DNA of 64,000 nt from Prorocentrum cordatum (lineage: Eukaryota; Sar; Dinophyceae; Prorocentrales; Prorocentraceae): positions 87,674-151,673 of the forward strand of contig CAUYUJ010018884.1 in assembly GCA_963575745.1 (NCBI GenBank), written 5' to 3'. Under the pieces are notes generated by a model that searched no databases, was not told where the DNA came from, and worked only from the letters and a program-made list of their open reading frames with translations. Position numbers and translations under genes: made by a program. This document shows positions 41,830-53,630 of this stretch, in pieces; within the stretch, counting starts at the first letter, position 1, and every line of letters begins with the position of its first letter.

Positions 41830-42680
41830 CTAATACCCTTGCAGCGTCGATTTGCAGTCTCGGCTCAACGGCAGAGACCCAATCTTCCTTCATCTTACTC
41901 TGCTCTCGCATACGACGGTGAGCCCAAGCCCGAGGGAACCGCACCCAGCCCACACAGAGCACCTCGACATTCGATATGCGCCATGACTGGCCGACAGTTG
42001 ATGTGCAACAGGTGCAGATAGGACGGCCATGAGGTTCCGAGGGAAGTGAGACCACTGAGGCGTCAGCGCGCATCCAGGCGGTGCCGCAGCTATATAGTAA
42101 TCCCACTGTAGCTGCGAGAGGGCCCCTGCTTATCTTGCTGTCTCTGCCCCTCTCCCTCTCGTGATTGAAGCCGCGCCTGTCGGCCCTCATCCGCCTCCTC
42201 AGCGTCGTCAGGTCCCCTACTTTCCGTCCATCAGCCTTGGCCGAAGGGCTGGGCTGGGGAGGAGGGTTCAGGTTTAGGTATTTCGAGCGCGGGCAGTTCG
42301 ACCAGATGCGAACAGCCGCCTTCTTCTTCTTTTTCTTTTTTGCTGCAAGGAGGTGCCGCCCCTTGGGAGGCCCCACGCCCAGGGAGGCCTGGGTGCTTCC
42401 CCGCGCCGTTTTTGGGTTTGAACTGGCTGCTCTGCCCACTCCCCCTGCCGACATTGGGAACGGTGTTCGGGCCTCCCCATGACGGCGTGGAGGAGGGGGT
42501 TGTGGTGGCCAGCTCGAGCCCTTCTGCGAGGCCCATGCCTCGCCGCCGATGGCCACTCACCTTGCGTGCAACGGCTCTCTCGGTGAGTCGCCAGGCTGGC
42601 CCAGTCCCGAAGAGAGGACCAGCTCCAACGTACCCGCAGGGGTCTCACTAGCTCACAAGCGTAGAGGAGCTACGACCCCC
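41830..42680. other. No supportable gene
   Basis: Holds the third copy of the CATCAGCCTTGGCCGAAGGG block (42227-42250) and a (TTC)n/T-rich run (42322-42342). Confidence 0.4.
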
Positions 42681-42686
42681 GAGCGG

Positions 42687-42982
42687 CTGCCTTGCCTTGC
42701 CTTGCCTTGCCTTGCCTTGCCTCTTCCTCCTCCTCCTTGCTCCTCCTCCTCCTCCTCTCCTCCTCCCTCCTCTCCTCCCTCTCCACTCCTCCTCCCTCCC
42801 CTCCTCCCGCCTCCTCCTCCCCTCCTCCTCCTCCTCCTCCTCCTCCTCCCTCCTCCTCTCCTCTCCTCCTCCTCCTCCTCCTCTCCTCTCCTCCTCCTCC
42901 TCCTCCTCCTCCTCCTCCTCCTCCCTCATCCTCCTCCTCCTCCTCCTCCTCCTCCTCCTCCTCCTCCTCCTCCTCCTCGTCC
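42687..42982 (-). repeat. (CCTTG)n followed by a long (TCC)n tract
   Basis: Six CCTTG units (42690-42720) lead into 260 bases of CTCCTCC array; the last 55 bases are nearly perfect. Confidence 0.9.
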
Positions 42983-43296
42983 TCCCCCCTCCGCCACATC
43001 CTGCGAATCACACTCCCTTCCGTCCTTCATCTGTTCGGCCCTTCGTCGCTTGAAGAGCCCCCCGCCTTGCGGCAGCGGTGCCGTTCTCACGCCCACCACC
43101 GGTCGAAGCAGCCAAAGCATACGTCCAGGAAGGACAATGTTTGAACTCCTGCGTGTGCGCGAGTGTGCAGCGAGACAGGCGGCCAAAGCACGCTGGGCAC
43201 ACTGTGGGGCGAGAGATGAGCGTAGTGTTGACATTGAGTAGTGCTTGAGTCAGAACCCCGACTCATCGGGGTTGGGGGTGGTCAGGGGTAGCGTTA

Positions 43297-43350
43297 AGTC
43301 GGGCACGTCCCTCTACAGGAGGAATCTCCAAAAATAGTCAAATTGGCCTG
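43297..43350 (+). repeat. End fragment of MITE family B
   Basis: AAGTCGGGCACGTCCCTC then TACAGGAGGAATCTCCAAAAATAG matches the left end of the family (10079, 61787). It is directly followed by the 90-bp-repeat element copy II, with no inverted right end. Confidence 0.5.
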
Positions 43351-43358
43351 ACGAAGGA

Positions 43359-43947
43359 CCCAGCCATATGCTGCTGCGAGTGCCGCGAGGGAGAGGAGAC
43401 GAAGGAGGGGCGCGGCAACAAAAAGGACTGCGGCGTGCACGAGGGGGAGGAAAGCTGACGCGGGCGAGCGGGGAGTCTTCCCGGGTTCGCCCGAGCCCCG
43501 CGCGCGGCCCGTGGGCCTGCGTGTGAGGGGCGTGCCGAACATGGGGCGGCGGTGCCACGCGGACGCTCCCGCTGGGGCCTTCGGCGGAGCTCCCGAGTGG
43601 GGCCACGAACCGTGTGAGGGGTGTGCCGAACATGGGGCGGCGGTGCCATGCGGACGCTCCCGCTGGAGCCTTCGGCGGAGCTCCTTATGAGGCCACGAAC
43701 CGTGTGAGGGGAGTGCCAAAATGAGGCGGCGGTGCCATGCGGACGCGCCCACTGGGGCCTGCGGTGGAGCTTCAGAATGATGCGGCGGTGCCATGCGGAC
43801 GCTCCCGCTGGGGCCTTCGGTGGAGCTCCCTATGGGGCCACGAACCGTGTGAGGGGCGCGGCGCTGACGATGCCGATGGTGATGATCATGATGGTGTGGA
43901 TCATGACGATGGCGATGATGATGGCGATGATGTTGACGATGATGAAA

Positions 43948-43978
<31 letters not shown>

Positions 43979-44087
43979 GGCAGATGGGAGGAGTGAGGAG
44001 GGGGAGGAGGGAGGGGGCAGCGGGAGGAGGTGAGATGCGGGGCGGTGTCTCTTCAAGATGAGGACCCAACACCACAGGATGGTTGGG
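43359..44087 (+). mobile_element. 90-bp-repeat-bearing dispersed element, copy II
   Basis: Entry block GCCTGACGAAGGACCCAGCC at 43346-43365. About three and a half 90-bp units follow, with landmarks GCGGTGCCACGCGGACGC, GTGCCATGCGGACGCTCC and GGGGCCACGAACCGTGTGAGG at 43510-43860. Then comes a (GAT/GAC)n stretch (43866-43980) and a purine tract. The exit block is GAGGACCCAACACCACAGG with ATGGTTGGG at 44079-44087. Flanking AAAGAATAG shows no obvious target duplication. Confidence 0.6.
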
Positions 44088-44532
44088 AAAGAATAGTCAG
44101 TGGCCGATGTTTCTATCCTTGTTTGGATAATTTTTCATCCTCTTTTGGCTATCTTTGATCGTTCTCCCAGAACCCCCCTGTCCACTCCCGACTCATCGGG
44201 GCCGGGGGGTGGCCAGGGGTGGCGGGTAGCTACCAGCCGCGCGTCGGGGCCCGAGGCGGAGCTGCAACCACACCGGGGCTGTCCTGGATCATTCGGGCGC
44301 CCGTCCCCTCCCGACTCGATTGGTTCGGATGCCACTCCTGGGAGGTTATTAGATTCTGACGCTGGCCTGGCCCGAAAACCAGCTTACTCCGGCCGATTCC
44401 CGCTTACACTGGCTCACTCCCGCCTGCTCCGCGGCCTGATCTGGCGCAGTAGCGCCCCAGTGGGGCTTCCTCCTCCCTCTTCCCTCCGACAACGGCCTCC
44501 CAGTAGCTGCCTCCTACCATTGGGACTGGGGA

Positions 44533-44640
44533 TGCAAAAAAAAACGAAGGATTGCAAAAAAAACCCTTCGTTTTTGTTTGCAATCCTGGGTTTTTTTTTT
44601 TTGCAATCCAGGGTTTTGTTTTGCAATCCTTCGTTCAGGG
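44533..44640. repeat. Foldback with repeated TTGCAATCC
   Basis: ACGAAGGATTGCAAAA (44540) is inverted at TTTTGCAATCCTTCGTT (44619-44635). Inner copies CTTCGTTTTTGTTTGCAATC and TTTTTGCAATCCAGGG make a second, smaller hairpin. T-runs and A-runs of 8-12 bases fill the arms. Confidence 0.65.
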
Positions 44641-44895
44641 GGGTCTAGTTCTTGCTTCGTGCGTCGGGGACCCAAGCCCGAGTGCCACCCCGAACCAGAG
44701 CTGTCCCGGATGGCTCACGCTCGACGCTCCGCACGGAAATTTTGGGGGGGGTCGGCCTCGGGCCCCCCCTTGGTGGCGCTTCTGGAGTCGCCACCCCTTT
44801 GCGCGCTCCGCAAGCCAGGGGAGGAAGGGGGGGGGGGTCCGCCCCGCGCGGGCCTCAGAGACATCATGCTTCAGCAGCTGTTTTGGCTCCTCTGG

Positions 44896-45282
44896 CTGGG
44901 TAGTCGAAGGCCAGACTGTCAGACTGGATTGGGCCCCACGGGCCAATCTGGCCTGGCCAAACTGGATGATTTGGGTTATTCGCCAGACTGGATTCGCGCT
45001 GGCTCCCTCGCCAGATTGCCCCCGTTTGCCAGATTGGGCCTGCCAGATTGGCGCCAGATTGGCTTCGACTACCCAGCAATTATTCAATGAAGGGACGTCA
45101 CCCCTCAGTGCAAGCACCGCTTGGGGAAAAGCAGCTTCGCTTCTCGCGGCTCTTTTGGAGGTCCTCTTGGGGCCCTTTGGAGGTGTTTTGGGGGCCCCTA
45201 GGGCCGTCAAGAGGCCCTCTGGGGCGTCCTGGGGCTCTCCCGGGCCGTCTCGGACCCTCTTGGGCTCGCATGGACTACCCAG
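44896..45282. mobile_element. Dispersed 385-bp element E, copy 1 (copy 2 at 51857-52240)
   Basis: Starts CTGGGTAGTCGAAGGCCAG at 44896. Similarity to 51857-52240 begins exactly there and is lost at ~45272, where GACTACCCAG closes copy 1 as an inverted match to the start. A nested inverted partner TTGGCTTCGACTACCCAG lies at 45065-45082. The first 180 bp are full of GCCAGATTGG and CCAGACTGG words on both strands, like transposase-binding subterminal repeats. The second half contains 21-bp-type CTCTTGGGGCC units. Confidence 0.65.
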
Positions 45283-45358
45283 TTTGCTCCTCTGGGGGAC
45301 TGGAGGGCAGGCCGCAGCCGCAGGCTCCTCGAGCAGCCCCCACTTTGGCCTCCACAGG

Positions 45359-45642
45359 TCCTCCTCCTCCTCCTCCTCCTCCTCCTCCTCCTCCTCCTCC
45401 TCCTCCTCTCCTCCTCCTCCTCCTCCTCCTCCTCCCTCCACCTCCTCCCCCTCCTCCTCCTCCTCCTCCTCCTCCTCCTCCCCCTCCTCCTCCTCCTCCT
45501 CTCCTCCTCCTCCTCCTCTCCTCCTCCTCCTCCCCCCCCCTCCTCCTCCCACCTCCTCCTCCTCCTCCTCCTTCTACTCCTCTTCCTCCTCCTCCTCCTC
45601 CTCCTCCTCCTCCTCCTCCTCCTCCTCCTCCTCCTCCTCCCT
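45359..45642 (-). repeat. (TCC)n tract
   Basis: About 280 bases of CTCCTCC array on the plus strand with short C-run interruptions. Confidence 0.9.
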
Positions 45643-45721
45643 CCGAGGGAAGAGGGGAGGAGAGCAGACGCGAGGGGGGAGAGGGTCGGCGGCGAGCGAC
45701 GCGGGGGAGTGAGGAGAAGGT

Positions 45722-45913
45722 CGGGGGCGGCACAGAGGGGGGGGATGACTACGGGGGGTGGATCTCGTGGCGTGGGCCGTGATATTCCCCCAGATTTCAC
45801 GGCGCCTCTTCTCATGTCATTACGTCCCTGGCCCCCCCGCTGGGCCGCGCACATGCCGCCGGTCATGATTTGCACCCCCCCCTCTTGGACACCCCCCTCT
45901 TGGCCGCTCCCGA
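45722..45913 (+). repeat. Dispersed ~200-bp repeat D, copy 2
   Basis: See 34858-35063. Block order and orientation are identical, including CCCCCGCTGGGCCGCGC and CTCTTGGACACCCCC. Confidence 0.7.
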
Positions 45914-48179
45914 TGGTCTGGGGCGGTCTCGGAGGAGGAGGAGGGGGTCTGTTGGGACCACTTGTCGGACTTGTTGAGGCTATCCGAGGTCGCCTTGGGG
46001 GCTGTCTGTGCGCAGCCCGGAGCCTTACCAATCGTTCTATCCCCCATCCGCTCCCTCCTGTTCCCCTCCCCCCGCCGCCCCCCCTTATATACTCCCCCTT
46101 CTGCTATTGCGAGGTCGGATCAGCCACGAAGGTCCCACCTGAGCCTCAGCTAGCACATGCTCGCGCTCTCTGTGTCGTTTGTCTTGGACTTGCTGCTGAC
46201 AGCTCTTCGGTGAACGCCCCTGGTCGGAATGGATATTGCCCATCCGTCGTCGAAAGTAGGTTATCTTTGGATTCCTAGATTCCAATGTACTTCAAGCGCC
46301 GTCATACTTCAATGATCGAGTGGCTCCACCTTTTCCGTCCTCCTTAGGGGCTGGACGGAACCCAATCTATTTTCAACGCCTTCTTGCTTCATGTTTTTAC
46401 CTACCTCTTCCGACCGATGGGCACCTCTGTACACTGCACGCCGACAGCCTCTCGGCTGCCACGGGGATCACAGCTCGCGCCTCTCCGAGAGGGTCAGGCT
46501 CGGCGGCGAGCGTGCAGCAGAGGACGTGCGCAGCCGGCCCTCGAAGGCGACGCGCCGAGTGCCCAGAGGTCGCAGGCCTAGAGGTTGACGCCAGCACCAA
46601 CTTCGGCGGTGTGCCTCCACCGAGAGAAGAAGATCCCGATCTCGGTGATGGTGGTCATATTCTGGCTTCCAAGGTGGCCGAACTATTACCACCAACGCCG
46701 AAATCTAGGATCACCTTCCCCCTGTGGAGGCACCCCCCTGTGTTGGTGTTGGTGCCCATTTCCAGGCCTCCAAAGAGGCGCGAAATCTTGGCGGTTCGGC
46801 GGTGACGCTGATCAGGCGAGGAGGTCGTTCAGCGCAGGAGCCACTGCTGGAAGCAGAAGACTGAGATACCCTCCCAGCATCTCCCATCTCTCCTCTCCCT
46901 TGTTTTTTTGCCTCTTCCCTCCTTTCCCTGTCCTCCTGCCCCCTCCCTCTTGACTCCCCTCTCCTCTCCCTTTACTCTCCCTTCCTCCCCTCTCCTTCCC
47001 AAGGAGTATGGGGATGAGGAGAAGGAGGAGGAGGAGACAATAGGGAGGTGGAGAAGAAGGAGAAAGGGAAGTGGGTTGTGAAGGAGAACGAGGAGGCAAG
47101 GGGGATGAGGATTAGGCATGGTATTATTGGCATCATGTGACAGTGCGCTGGTCGCAGGTATTCCATGGCGACGATGATGATTCGTCTTGGACAATGCGCT
47201 ACAACTTGACGTCGTCAAAACCCATGTTCCTGAAGGACGCCATTTCTGATAGGAAGGGATGATGATGATGCTGTTCGAAGGCATGATCGCTCATAATCTG
47301 CTTGTTTAGGCTTCATGCTACGCACGGTACGTCACCGATCCACATCGGTTGCCCATCCCTTGGGTTTGAGCAAACAAAGGGCGCGGTGCACCTGTTTCTG
47401 TTGTTGGCACGCACGTGTGACCATGTCTGATTGACATGATAGCGATGGCGTCAATGGCGCTCTCAGTCTGTAGGTTGACCTGCCCAGTTTTCAGGCTTGC
47501 GTCATGACACCCCTGACGGGGACTGAGCTCCTCGCGTTTGCGATCGAAAGCTTCGGGGGGGACGCCTTGAGGGGAGCCTCTGCGCAAAGAATTGCACGAA
47601 CTAGGTCGTCCGAGGCGCTGCTATGGCATCCACCCACGCCCCGCCCAGGGCAGGTTTTCCCTCCTATTTGAGCGACTTGGGAAACACGGAGCTGACTGCG
47701 CGCACACTCGCGCGTAGGCTCTCCGCGTGGAGGTCGCGCGCAAGTGCCCTCTTCGCCGCGAAAGTGTGCCATTCAGACGGCCCGCGTACGCCGCGGCGTA
47801 AGGTCGCTGTGCCATGGTGCGTGAGGCCCCTTTCCTTTCGTCGCTCCGTGGGTGTCTGCCTGTCTGTCTCTCCACATGCCCAGTCCCGAGTCACCGCCAA
47901 GGCCATTGCCTTGGCACCTTCACGCCGTAGCGTCAGTTTGAGCCACGGTGATCGCTAAGGTGGGTGTTGTGGGTATGGCTTCAACGAGAATTGGCACGAC
48001 TCGTCGCAATTCTTGACGCTTCGCGTATCCTCACCAGCCTGCCCCCATTCAGAATGACGGACACGGTTGCTCTGGTACACGTCATGTCACTGTGTGGGTC
48101 ATGCCTCACGGCAGGCATCGAATTCCTCGACATTTTGTCCACTGCACGTGCCCGAGCTTCCCAGGATGCCCCCTGCCGT
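45914..48179. other. No supportable gene
   Basis: Mostly unique sequence. A pyrimidine-rich stretch (46880-47000) is followed by a purine-rich one (47010-47110), giving an imperfect large inverted structure. ACCACCATCACC-like words and their complements occur at 46600-46760. Confidence 0.4.
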
Positions 48180-49320
48180 CAGCTCCCCCACAGCCTCGCG
48201 GCTGCTTTGTGAGTGGGCCGGCCGGCTAGCGGCGCCTCTTGTAGCTAATTAGGCTTGCCCGTTAGCCCGGACACCTTGCTCGCCGCCTGCCTCTTCGCTC
48301 GCGGCCGCGACCAAACAAAGTATCCTCACCAGCTCGGCGGATAAGGCAGTCCCACGGTGGCCTTCGGCGTACATCAAGCGGCTGCTGCCGTGCAGTTCCA
48401 CCCTGGGCGCCCTACCATGCTGGCGCTGTTCTTTCCCACCAGCTTGGCCTCACGCAGCGTTTCAGCCAGCGCCCGCGCAGCCGTGCGTGGATGGCCCCGT
48501 GCAGGTTCGGTGGCTCCTCATGTTGCGCGGGTTGACGGCCCCTGGAGAGCAGCCCGCTTCGAGCTGCTCAGCCTTCGCAGCCTCGGCCGCCCCCCGGGCC
48601 CGTCCCACCCCCAGTCTGGTATTCGACGTTCCTCGGCGGAGCAGCTCTGCTGGCTCGCACACGCCGTTGGCGCGGCCTGGGCTTGGCGCCCCACTGGCGA
48701 CGGCCCATCGCTTACCACGTCTGGACACTCCGACGGCATGTTGGACGCGCCGCCCACAGCTATCGTCCTCATGCTCCTTCGGGTTTTGCCATTCGGCACC
48801 ATGCATTCACCAGCATCTTGCCGTGTTGCAAGTGCTCGAGCACCCTGGACGCCCCCAGTTTGCAGCTCCTCCCGCGCAGTCAGCCGCTGCTGTATGAGTG
48901 GGTCGGCCGGTTTGCGGCGCGTCGAGCTGCTAATTAGGCCTTTGTCGTGACCCGTAGCGCTCCTGACTCCGCTTGCGCCTTCGCTTGCCAAAAAGTATCC
49001 ACCAGCAGTACTACTCGGATTCAACCTGCCCCCCTCCACTCGCCCGTCCGCCGCTGAGGTGTTGCGTGAGGCTCCGCCTAGCCGCTTCAGGTGGGGCTGC
49101 GCCCCGCTGCTTTAGGTTAATTTGTCGTTGCGTGCCCCGCTTTGACTGGACTCGCCGCTGGCGCGATCGCCTGCGGCCGCTGACTAAAAAATACCCACAC
49201 CAGCTCGCACCTCTGTTTTCCCATAGGCCGGTGGCACAGCCTGCCCCTGCTTGCCCAGCGTTCGACTTGTTTCGCGCGCCCGCGTACCAAAAAGTATCCC
49301 CACCTGCACATCCAAAAACA
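48180..49320 (+). repeat. Diverged dispersed repeat, about three to four units (AAGTATCC-CACCAGC ends)
   Basis: The block GCTGCTTTGTGAGTGGGCCG, then GCTAATTAGGCTTG (48200-48255), recurs as GCTGCTGTATGAGTGGGTCG, then GCTAATTAGGCCTT (48884-48945), and weaker at 49108-49140. Each is followed at 60-100 bp by AAAAAGTATCC(N)CACCAGC (48318, 48991, 49187, 49291). The motif also appears alone at ~48027. No frame is conserved among the units. Confidence 0.55.
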
Positions 49321-49394
49321 ATCACCAGGCGAATTGTCTTCATCAGGGATGTGTATGGGGTATGCGGTCACGCGTTGAGAAGAGCCTCTTGGAT

Positions 49395-50000
49395 GCATTT
49401 GGGGCCATGGTGGGCTCTCGTGGGCCAGCTTGGAGGCCGTTTGGGGCTCTCTTGGGGCCCTTTTTTTTTTTTCTCTTGGGACCCTCCTGGGGGCCTTCAG
49501 GGGTGTTTTGTGGAAATCTTAGGGGCCGTCGGCCAAAGAAGGGCTGAGAAGGGTGGGGCTCGCAACCCTTTCGGAGGCCAATCACAGGCCTCTCGGGGCC
49601 CTCTCTGCGGGCGAGGCCTCGGGAGGCCGTTCGAAGCGAGACGGCGAGGAAACCTCCATCCCAGACGTGCTCGCGTCGTAAAATGAATCAGGGCCCCGCT
49701 GGACGACTCAGGATGGAAAGCCGGTGCAGGGGAAAGGGTCGGGATTTCGGGGACGCCGTATTGAAGAACATCAGGGCAGCGCATGTCAGGGATTGGTGAT
49801 TTCTTATGGGTTCTGGAAGGATTTGGGCCTTTGGGGGGTCCTTGGGAGGCTCCGTGACCATTTGGGGCCGTCTTGGGACTGTCATGGCGCCTCTTGGTGG
49901 CATGTTGGAAGTTATCTTGGGCAATCCTGCGCGATCTTGGAGGCAATCCTGGGCTAGCCCTGGGCTTTCGTGGCCATATTGGGCCATCTTGGACGCATCA
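49395..50000 (+). repeat. 21-bp-period degenerate repeats, two blocks, plus family F copy
   Basis: Seven-residue periodicity in translation (AMVGSRG, PAWRPFG, ALLGPFF; then GGSLGGS, VTIWGRL, GTVMAPL, GGMLEVI, LGNPARS) marks 21-bp arrays at 49395-49520 and 49800-50000. Between them (49716-49790) lies a copy of dispersed repeat F (GACTCAGGATGGAAAGCCGG, then AAAGGGTCGGGATTTCGG). Confidence 0.55.
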
Positions 50001-50950
50001 ATCTCTGGCGGAAGCGCCCCGCCCAGACCCAGGGATGGAAGGCAGGGGGAGGGGTAAGACTCCCCAAAGGGAAGTCGGAGGAAGTTGGAAGAACTGAACC
50101 CCTAAAGCACCTGTGCCCACAGGGTTGGCGGGATGTTTTTTCTTCAAGTGCGTGAGGGGTGTTCCGACTTGAGATTCTTTATCAGAATGACATGGCCGAC
50201 CATGAGTACTCTTACGTCTCCCAGGACCCTTGGGGCTCAAAGTACGATGTATCTACGTGTGCCAGAAGCCCGAGAGCGCAGATCACTTGTGTTTCGCTGA
50301 TGCGTCCCAGGAGAATCTGGGCCAGGACCTGCGAATGGGGTGCGCCGAAATGAAGCATTCGTGTGTCTTGGGCAGCACATCGCTAGTATTTGCACGTGCC
50401 CCAAGATACTGTGGGGCAGTAGATGCGTGAGGGGCGTGCCACATCGAGGCGTTCGTAGCCTAGACTAGGGGGGCAGATCACTGGTTGTCTTACATGCGTC
50501 AGAGAAGCTGTCACGCGCGTGGGTCTAACCCTGGGAATACATCTCACTTGTCAGTTTGCGCGCTCCCCGAGAGTTCGTAAACATGGCCCTCGTCGAAACA
50601 TCACCGACCAGCGGAATGCCAGAGGCTGCTCTTAGCACGCCTTTCTGCATGCATCTCGCGATCCTCCACATCAGCATCAGATCAATCATCAACCATCGGG
50701 CCTTGAGGCGACTGGGGCCCATACGGGGCTTTCCGAAATCAAGCGCTTCTCTCACTCTGCTGGCCCATATTGCATCATCGATGTCAATTGTCCGTGTGCT
50801 CGCGGGGATCTTGAATGTGTTGTGTTGTGGTCATTTTTCCTGAAGTAGAAGTAGTAGTCGTGTGAAGCTCGCGTTAGTGGAAGCAGTCGTTTGGTAGATG
50901 GACGGCAACGCGTAGGCCATCGGTGTGGGTCAGAGGCCACTGAACTACAT
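50001..50950. other. No supportable gene
   Basis: Mixed unique sequence. GCGTGAGGGGTGTTCCGA (~50150) and GCGTGAGGGGCGTGCCACA (~50424) are weak relatives of the 90-bp repeat unit. Confidence 0.4.
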
Positions 50951-50959
50951 GTGAGGGTC

Positions 50960-51310
50960 TCTTGGGATGCCTCTCGGGGCCCTCTTGGAGGAACATGTTG
51001 GACCTATCTTGGGGGCTTCTCGGGAGCCTCCGAGGAAGGTTTCTTTGGCGCCTTTCGGGCCTCCTGGGGGCCTCGCCAGTTGTGGGGGGGGGGCGAAGGG
51101 CTGGAAATGAATGTTCGTGCTTCCCTCCTTGGGCCCCTCCTTGGGCCCCCTCCTGGAGCCCGTTCTGGAGCCCTCTTAGGCCGTTTTGTGAGCCGCGTGG
51201 GCAGTGTTGAGGCCTTCATGGGCCGTCTTTGGGTTTTTTGGTGGTCCCTTGGGCTGTCTTGGGGCGATATTGCGGGTCTCTTGGGCCGTCTTGGAGTTGT
51301 CGAATCCCAG
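50960..51310 (+). repeat. 21-bp degenerate minisatellite
   Basis: Words CTCTTGGGGGC, CTTGGAGG and CTCGGGAGCC recur. Translation falls into DASRGPL, GGTCWTY, LGGFSGA, SEEGFFG, AFRASWG, giving a 21-bp period interrupted by a G-run at 51085-51093. Confidence 0.55.
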
Positions 51311-51379
51311 AAAGGGGTAACGTTGGAATTGCTCAACACTTAGAGGGCGTCATAATAGTTAGCGTAGGCACCAAACAAT

Positions 51380-51600
51380 GCGTCATTGCAATGCGGAGGT
51401 GTCAGTTGTGGTGTAAGTCATGCCGTGCAAGGTATGCGGTGTGAACGATGGATGCGGAGCGTGTGCGCTGTAGGCCATGCGGTGAACGGTATTTCGCGTG
51501 AGGCGGGCGGTGGAGCCATGGGATGGTGATGCACGCCGCGTTGTCCTATGTGCGCGGTGCAAGCTACGTGGTGGAGGCTATGTGGTGCAAGTTCGGAGCA
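51380..51600 (+). repeat. ~15-bp degenerate repeat, third locus
   Basis: GGCTATGTGGTGCAAG, GCTACGTGGTGGAGG and GTCATGCCGTGCAAGGTATGCGG-like words, related to 19315-19480 and 32090-32400 but more diverged. Confidence 0.45.
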
Positions 51601-51616
51601 GCGTGGCAGCAGGCAG

Positions 51617-51733
51617 GAGGAGGAGGAGGAGGAGGAGGAGGAGGAGGAGGAGGAGGGGGGGAGGAGGAGGAGGAGGAAGAGGTGGAGGAGGAGGAGGAGG
51701 AGGAGGAGGAGGAAGAGGAGGAGGAGGAGGAGG
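51617..51733 (+). repeat. (GGA)n tract
   Basis: GGA array with GAA interruptions. A C-homopolymer of about 18 bases follows at 51770-51788. Confidence 0.9.
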
Positions 51734-51856
51734 CGGCACCTGCGGCAGTGTGGCGCAGCCTTGCCATGGGCCCCCCCCCCCCCCCCCCAGCGTACGGGGC
51801 GCCCACGAGGCGGCACGGGCGGCAGCGTGGCGAACACCCAGAATCGTCAACCGATT

Positions 51857-52240
51857 CTGGGCAGTCGAAGGCCAGACTGTCAGAGATTGGATTGGGCCCC
51901 AAGGGCCAAAATCTGGCCTTGGCCAAACTGGATGATCTGGGTGATTCGCCAGACTGGATTCGCGCTGGCTCCCTCGCCAGATTGCCCCCGTTTGCCAGAT
52001 TGGGCCTGCCAGATTGGCGCCAAATTGGCTTCGACTACCCAGCAATTATTCAATGAAGGGACGTCACCCCTAAGTGCAAGCACCGCTTGGGGAAAAGCAG
52101 CTTCGCTTCTCGCGGCTCTTTTGGAGGCCCTCTTGGGGCCCTCTGGAGGCGTTTTGGGAGGCCCCTAGGGCCGTCAAGAGGCCATTGGGGGCGTCCTGGG
52201 GCGCTCCCAGGCCGTCTCGGACCCTCTTGGGCTCGCATGG
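51857..52240. mobile_element. Dispersed 385-bp element E, copy 2
   Basis: Nearly identical to 44896-45272 over its whole length with scattered substitutions and one- to two-base insertions. Same orientation. The left end reads CTGGGCAGTCGAAGGCCAG. The right end lacks the GACTACCCAG seen in copy 1 and continues into GGAGCTCCCTCC. Confidence 0.65.
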
Positions 52241-53630
52241 AGCTCCCTCCAGGCGTTCTTTGGGAGCTCCAGGGGTCCTGAAGCGCGCGCGCGCAGGAGT
52301 TCCAGCATCCGTGACCTGGATCGCCAGGGACTTGCCAGGGACTTGACCGAGGCATTTCTCTTGAGAATCCTAGGACCGCCACTCGCGCGCGTGGAGTATA
52401 CAAGCAAGAATGTAGAAACTGGAGAGTCTTGCACACTTTGGGCTTGTTGGGTCGGCTAATTTCTGACACGGTCAAGACCCCACGTGCGCCATGAGGCAGA
52501 AGAAATTGGCCATTGGAAGTTGCCATTTCAGAAGGAATGCCCCCCAAACCCCATGGCTCTGTCTGACTCCAGTCCTGGAGGGGCAGGGGAAAAAAGCTCA
52601 CATGATTATGGAATTGTCCGAGTTGGTAAAAGAGGTAACGGCAGATCATCGCATAAAGATCAGAATCGGTGAAAGAGGCGGGGCATCGGGAGAAGTCCGT
52701 AAAGATGTGATCTCGCTTCCTTCTCCCTCATCTACCCCTCCCCTCTCCTTACCCTTCCCATTTCCTGCCCCGCGTTCCCTCCACTTCATACCCCTCTGTC
52801 CTCCTCCTGCTTCCCATTCCTCTTCCCCAGTCCCTTTCCCCTGCCGCCTTCTCCTCTTCCTCCCCACTCAGCCTCCTCCCTCTTCCCTTCTCCCCATAAA
52901 GCCTTTTGCCCCCGCGTACACGAGGACCACAAGTACAGGCTCTTGGAGAATCGCAAGGAGGTGTACTCGGGCATTATCCGCCGGGAGACCACTGGGATTA
53001 ACACACGCAGTTCGAATGATGCTTGACTAATAGCAGACTGCGCAGGATAATTCTACACAATGGTATTTAGCGCAAGCGCCTTACAAAATCAACGCATCAA
53101 CAAACATTTGATTAAGTGCTGAGATGCTTATTCAGTTTATCGTTTCTTGTTCGTCGAAGCGGTATGTATATGATGCTGATATTTTCCGAAGGGTTTAACC
53201 CTCTGCCATTGGCCCCCAAGGCCTGTAGCTCTGCCGAGATTCATGTCGGGGCCCTCTCGAGGCCTTGTGTGCCATCTTGGGCCATTCTGGGGCATTGCTC
53301 GAGCATGTAAGATCCCAGATCGAGGGTTCACAGCCCCTCCCCAGATGGGATGGATTCAAGGGTTCACAGGTCCCGTCCCCTGTGATGGGATGGGGGGAAG
53401 ACGACGATGACGACGACGACGATGATGATCACCACCATGCTACGCTCACAGGACCATGCTTATAGGAGGGGGGGAGGTTTATTGTGCCAGGGGGGGTCGG
53501 CCCGAGGGCATCAGCAAGAGGTGGGGGGGCCGGAGCCCTAGATACCAATGGCCTAGATAAAGGCCGGCAGGGTGGGTGGGTCCAGGGTTTTTTGAACCCC
53601 CCGCTGTACATTGCACCTCTCCGCTCCGCC
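52241..53630. other. No supportable gene
   Basis: Pyrimidine-rich stretch at 52715-52905. Short (GAC/GAT)n at 53400-53432. Confidence 0.4.

Noticed and set aside
42549-43241. Gene ending around 43240
   Set aside because: Most of the frame is the TCC tract; the remaining ~70 codons have no motif.
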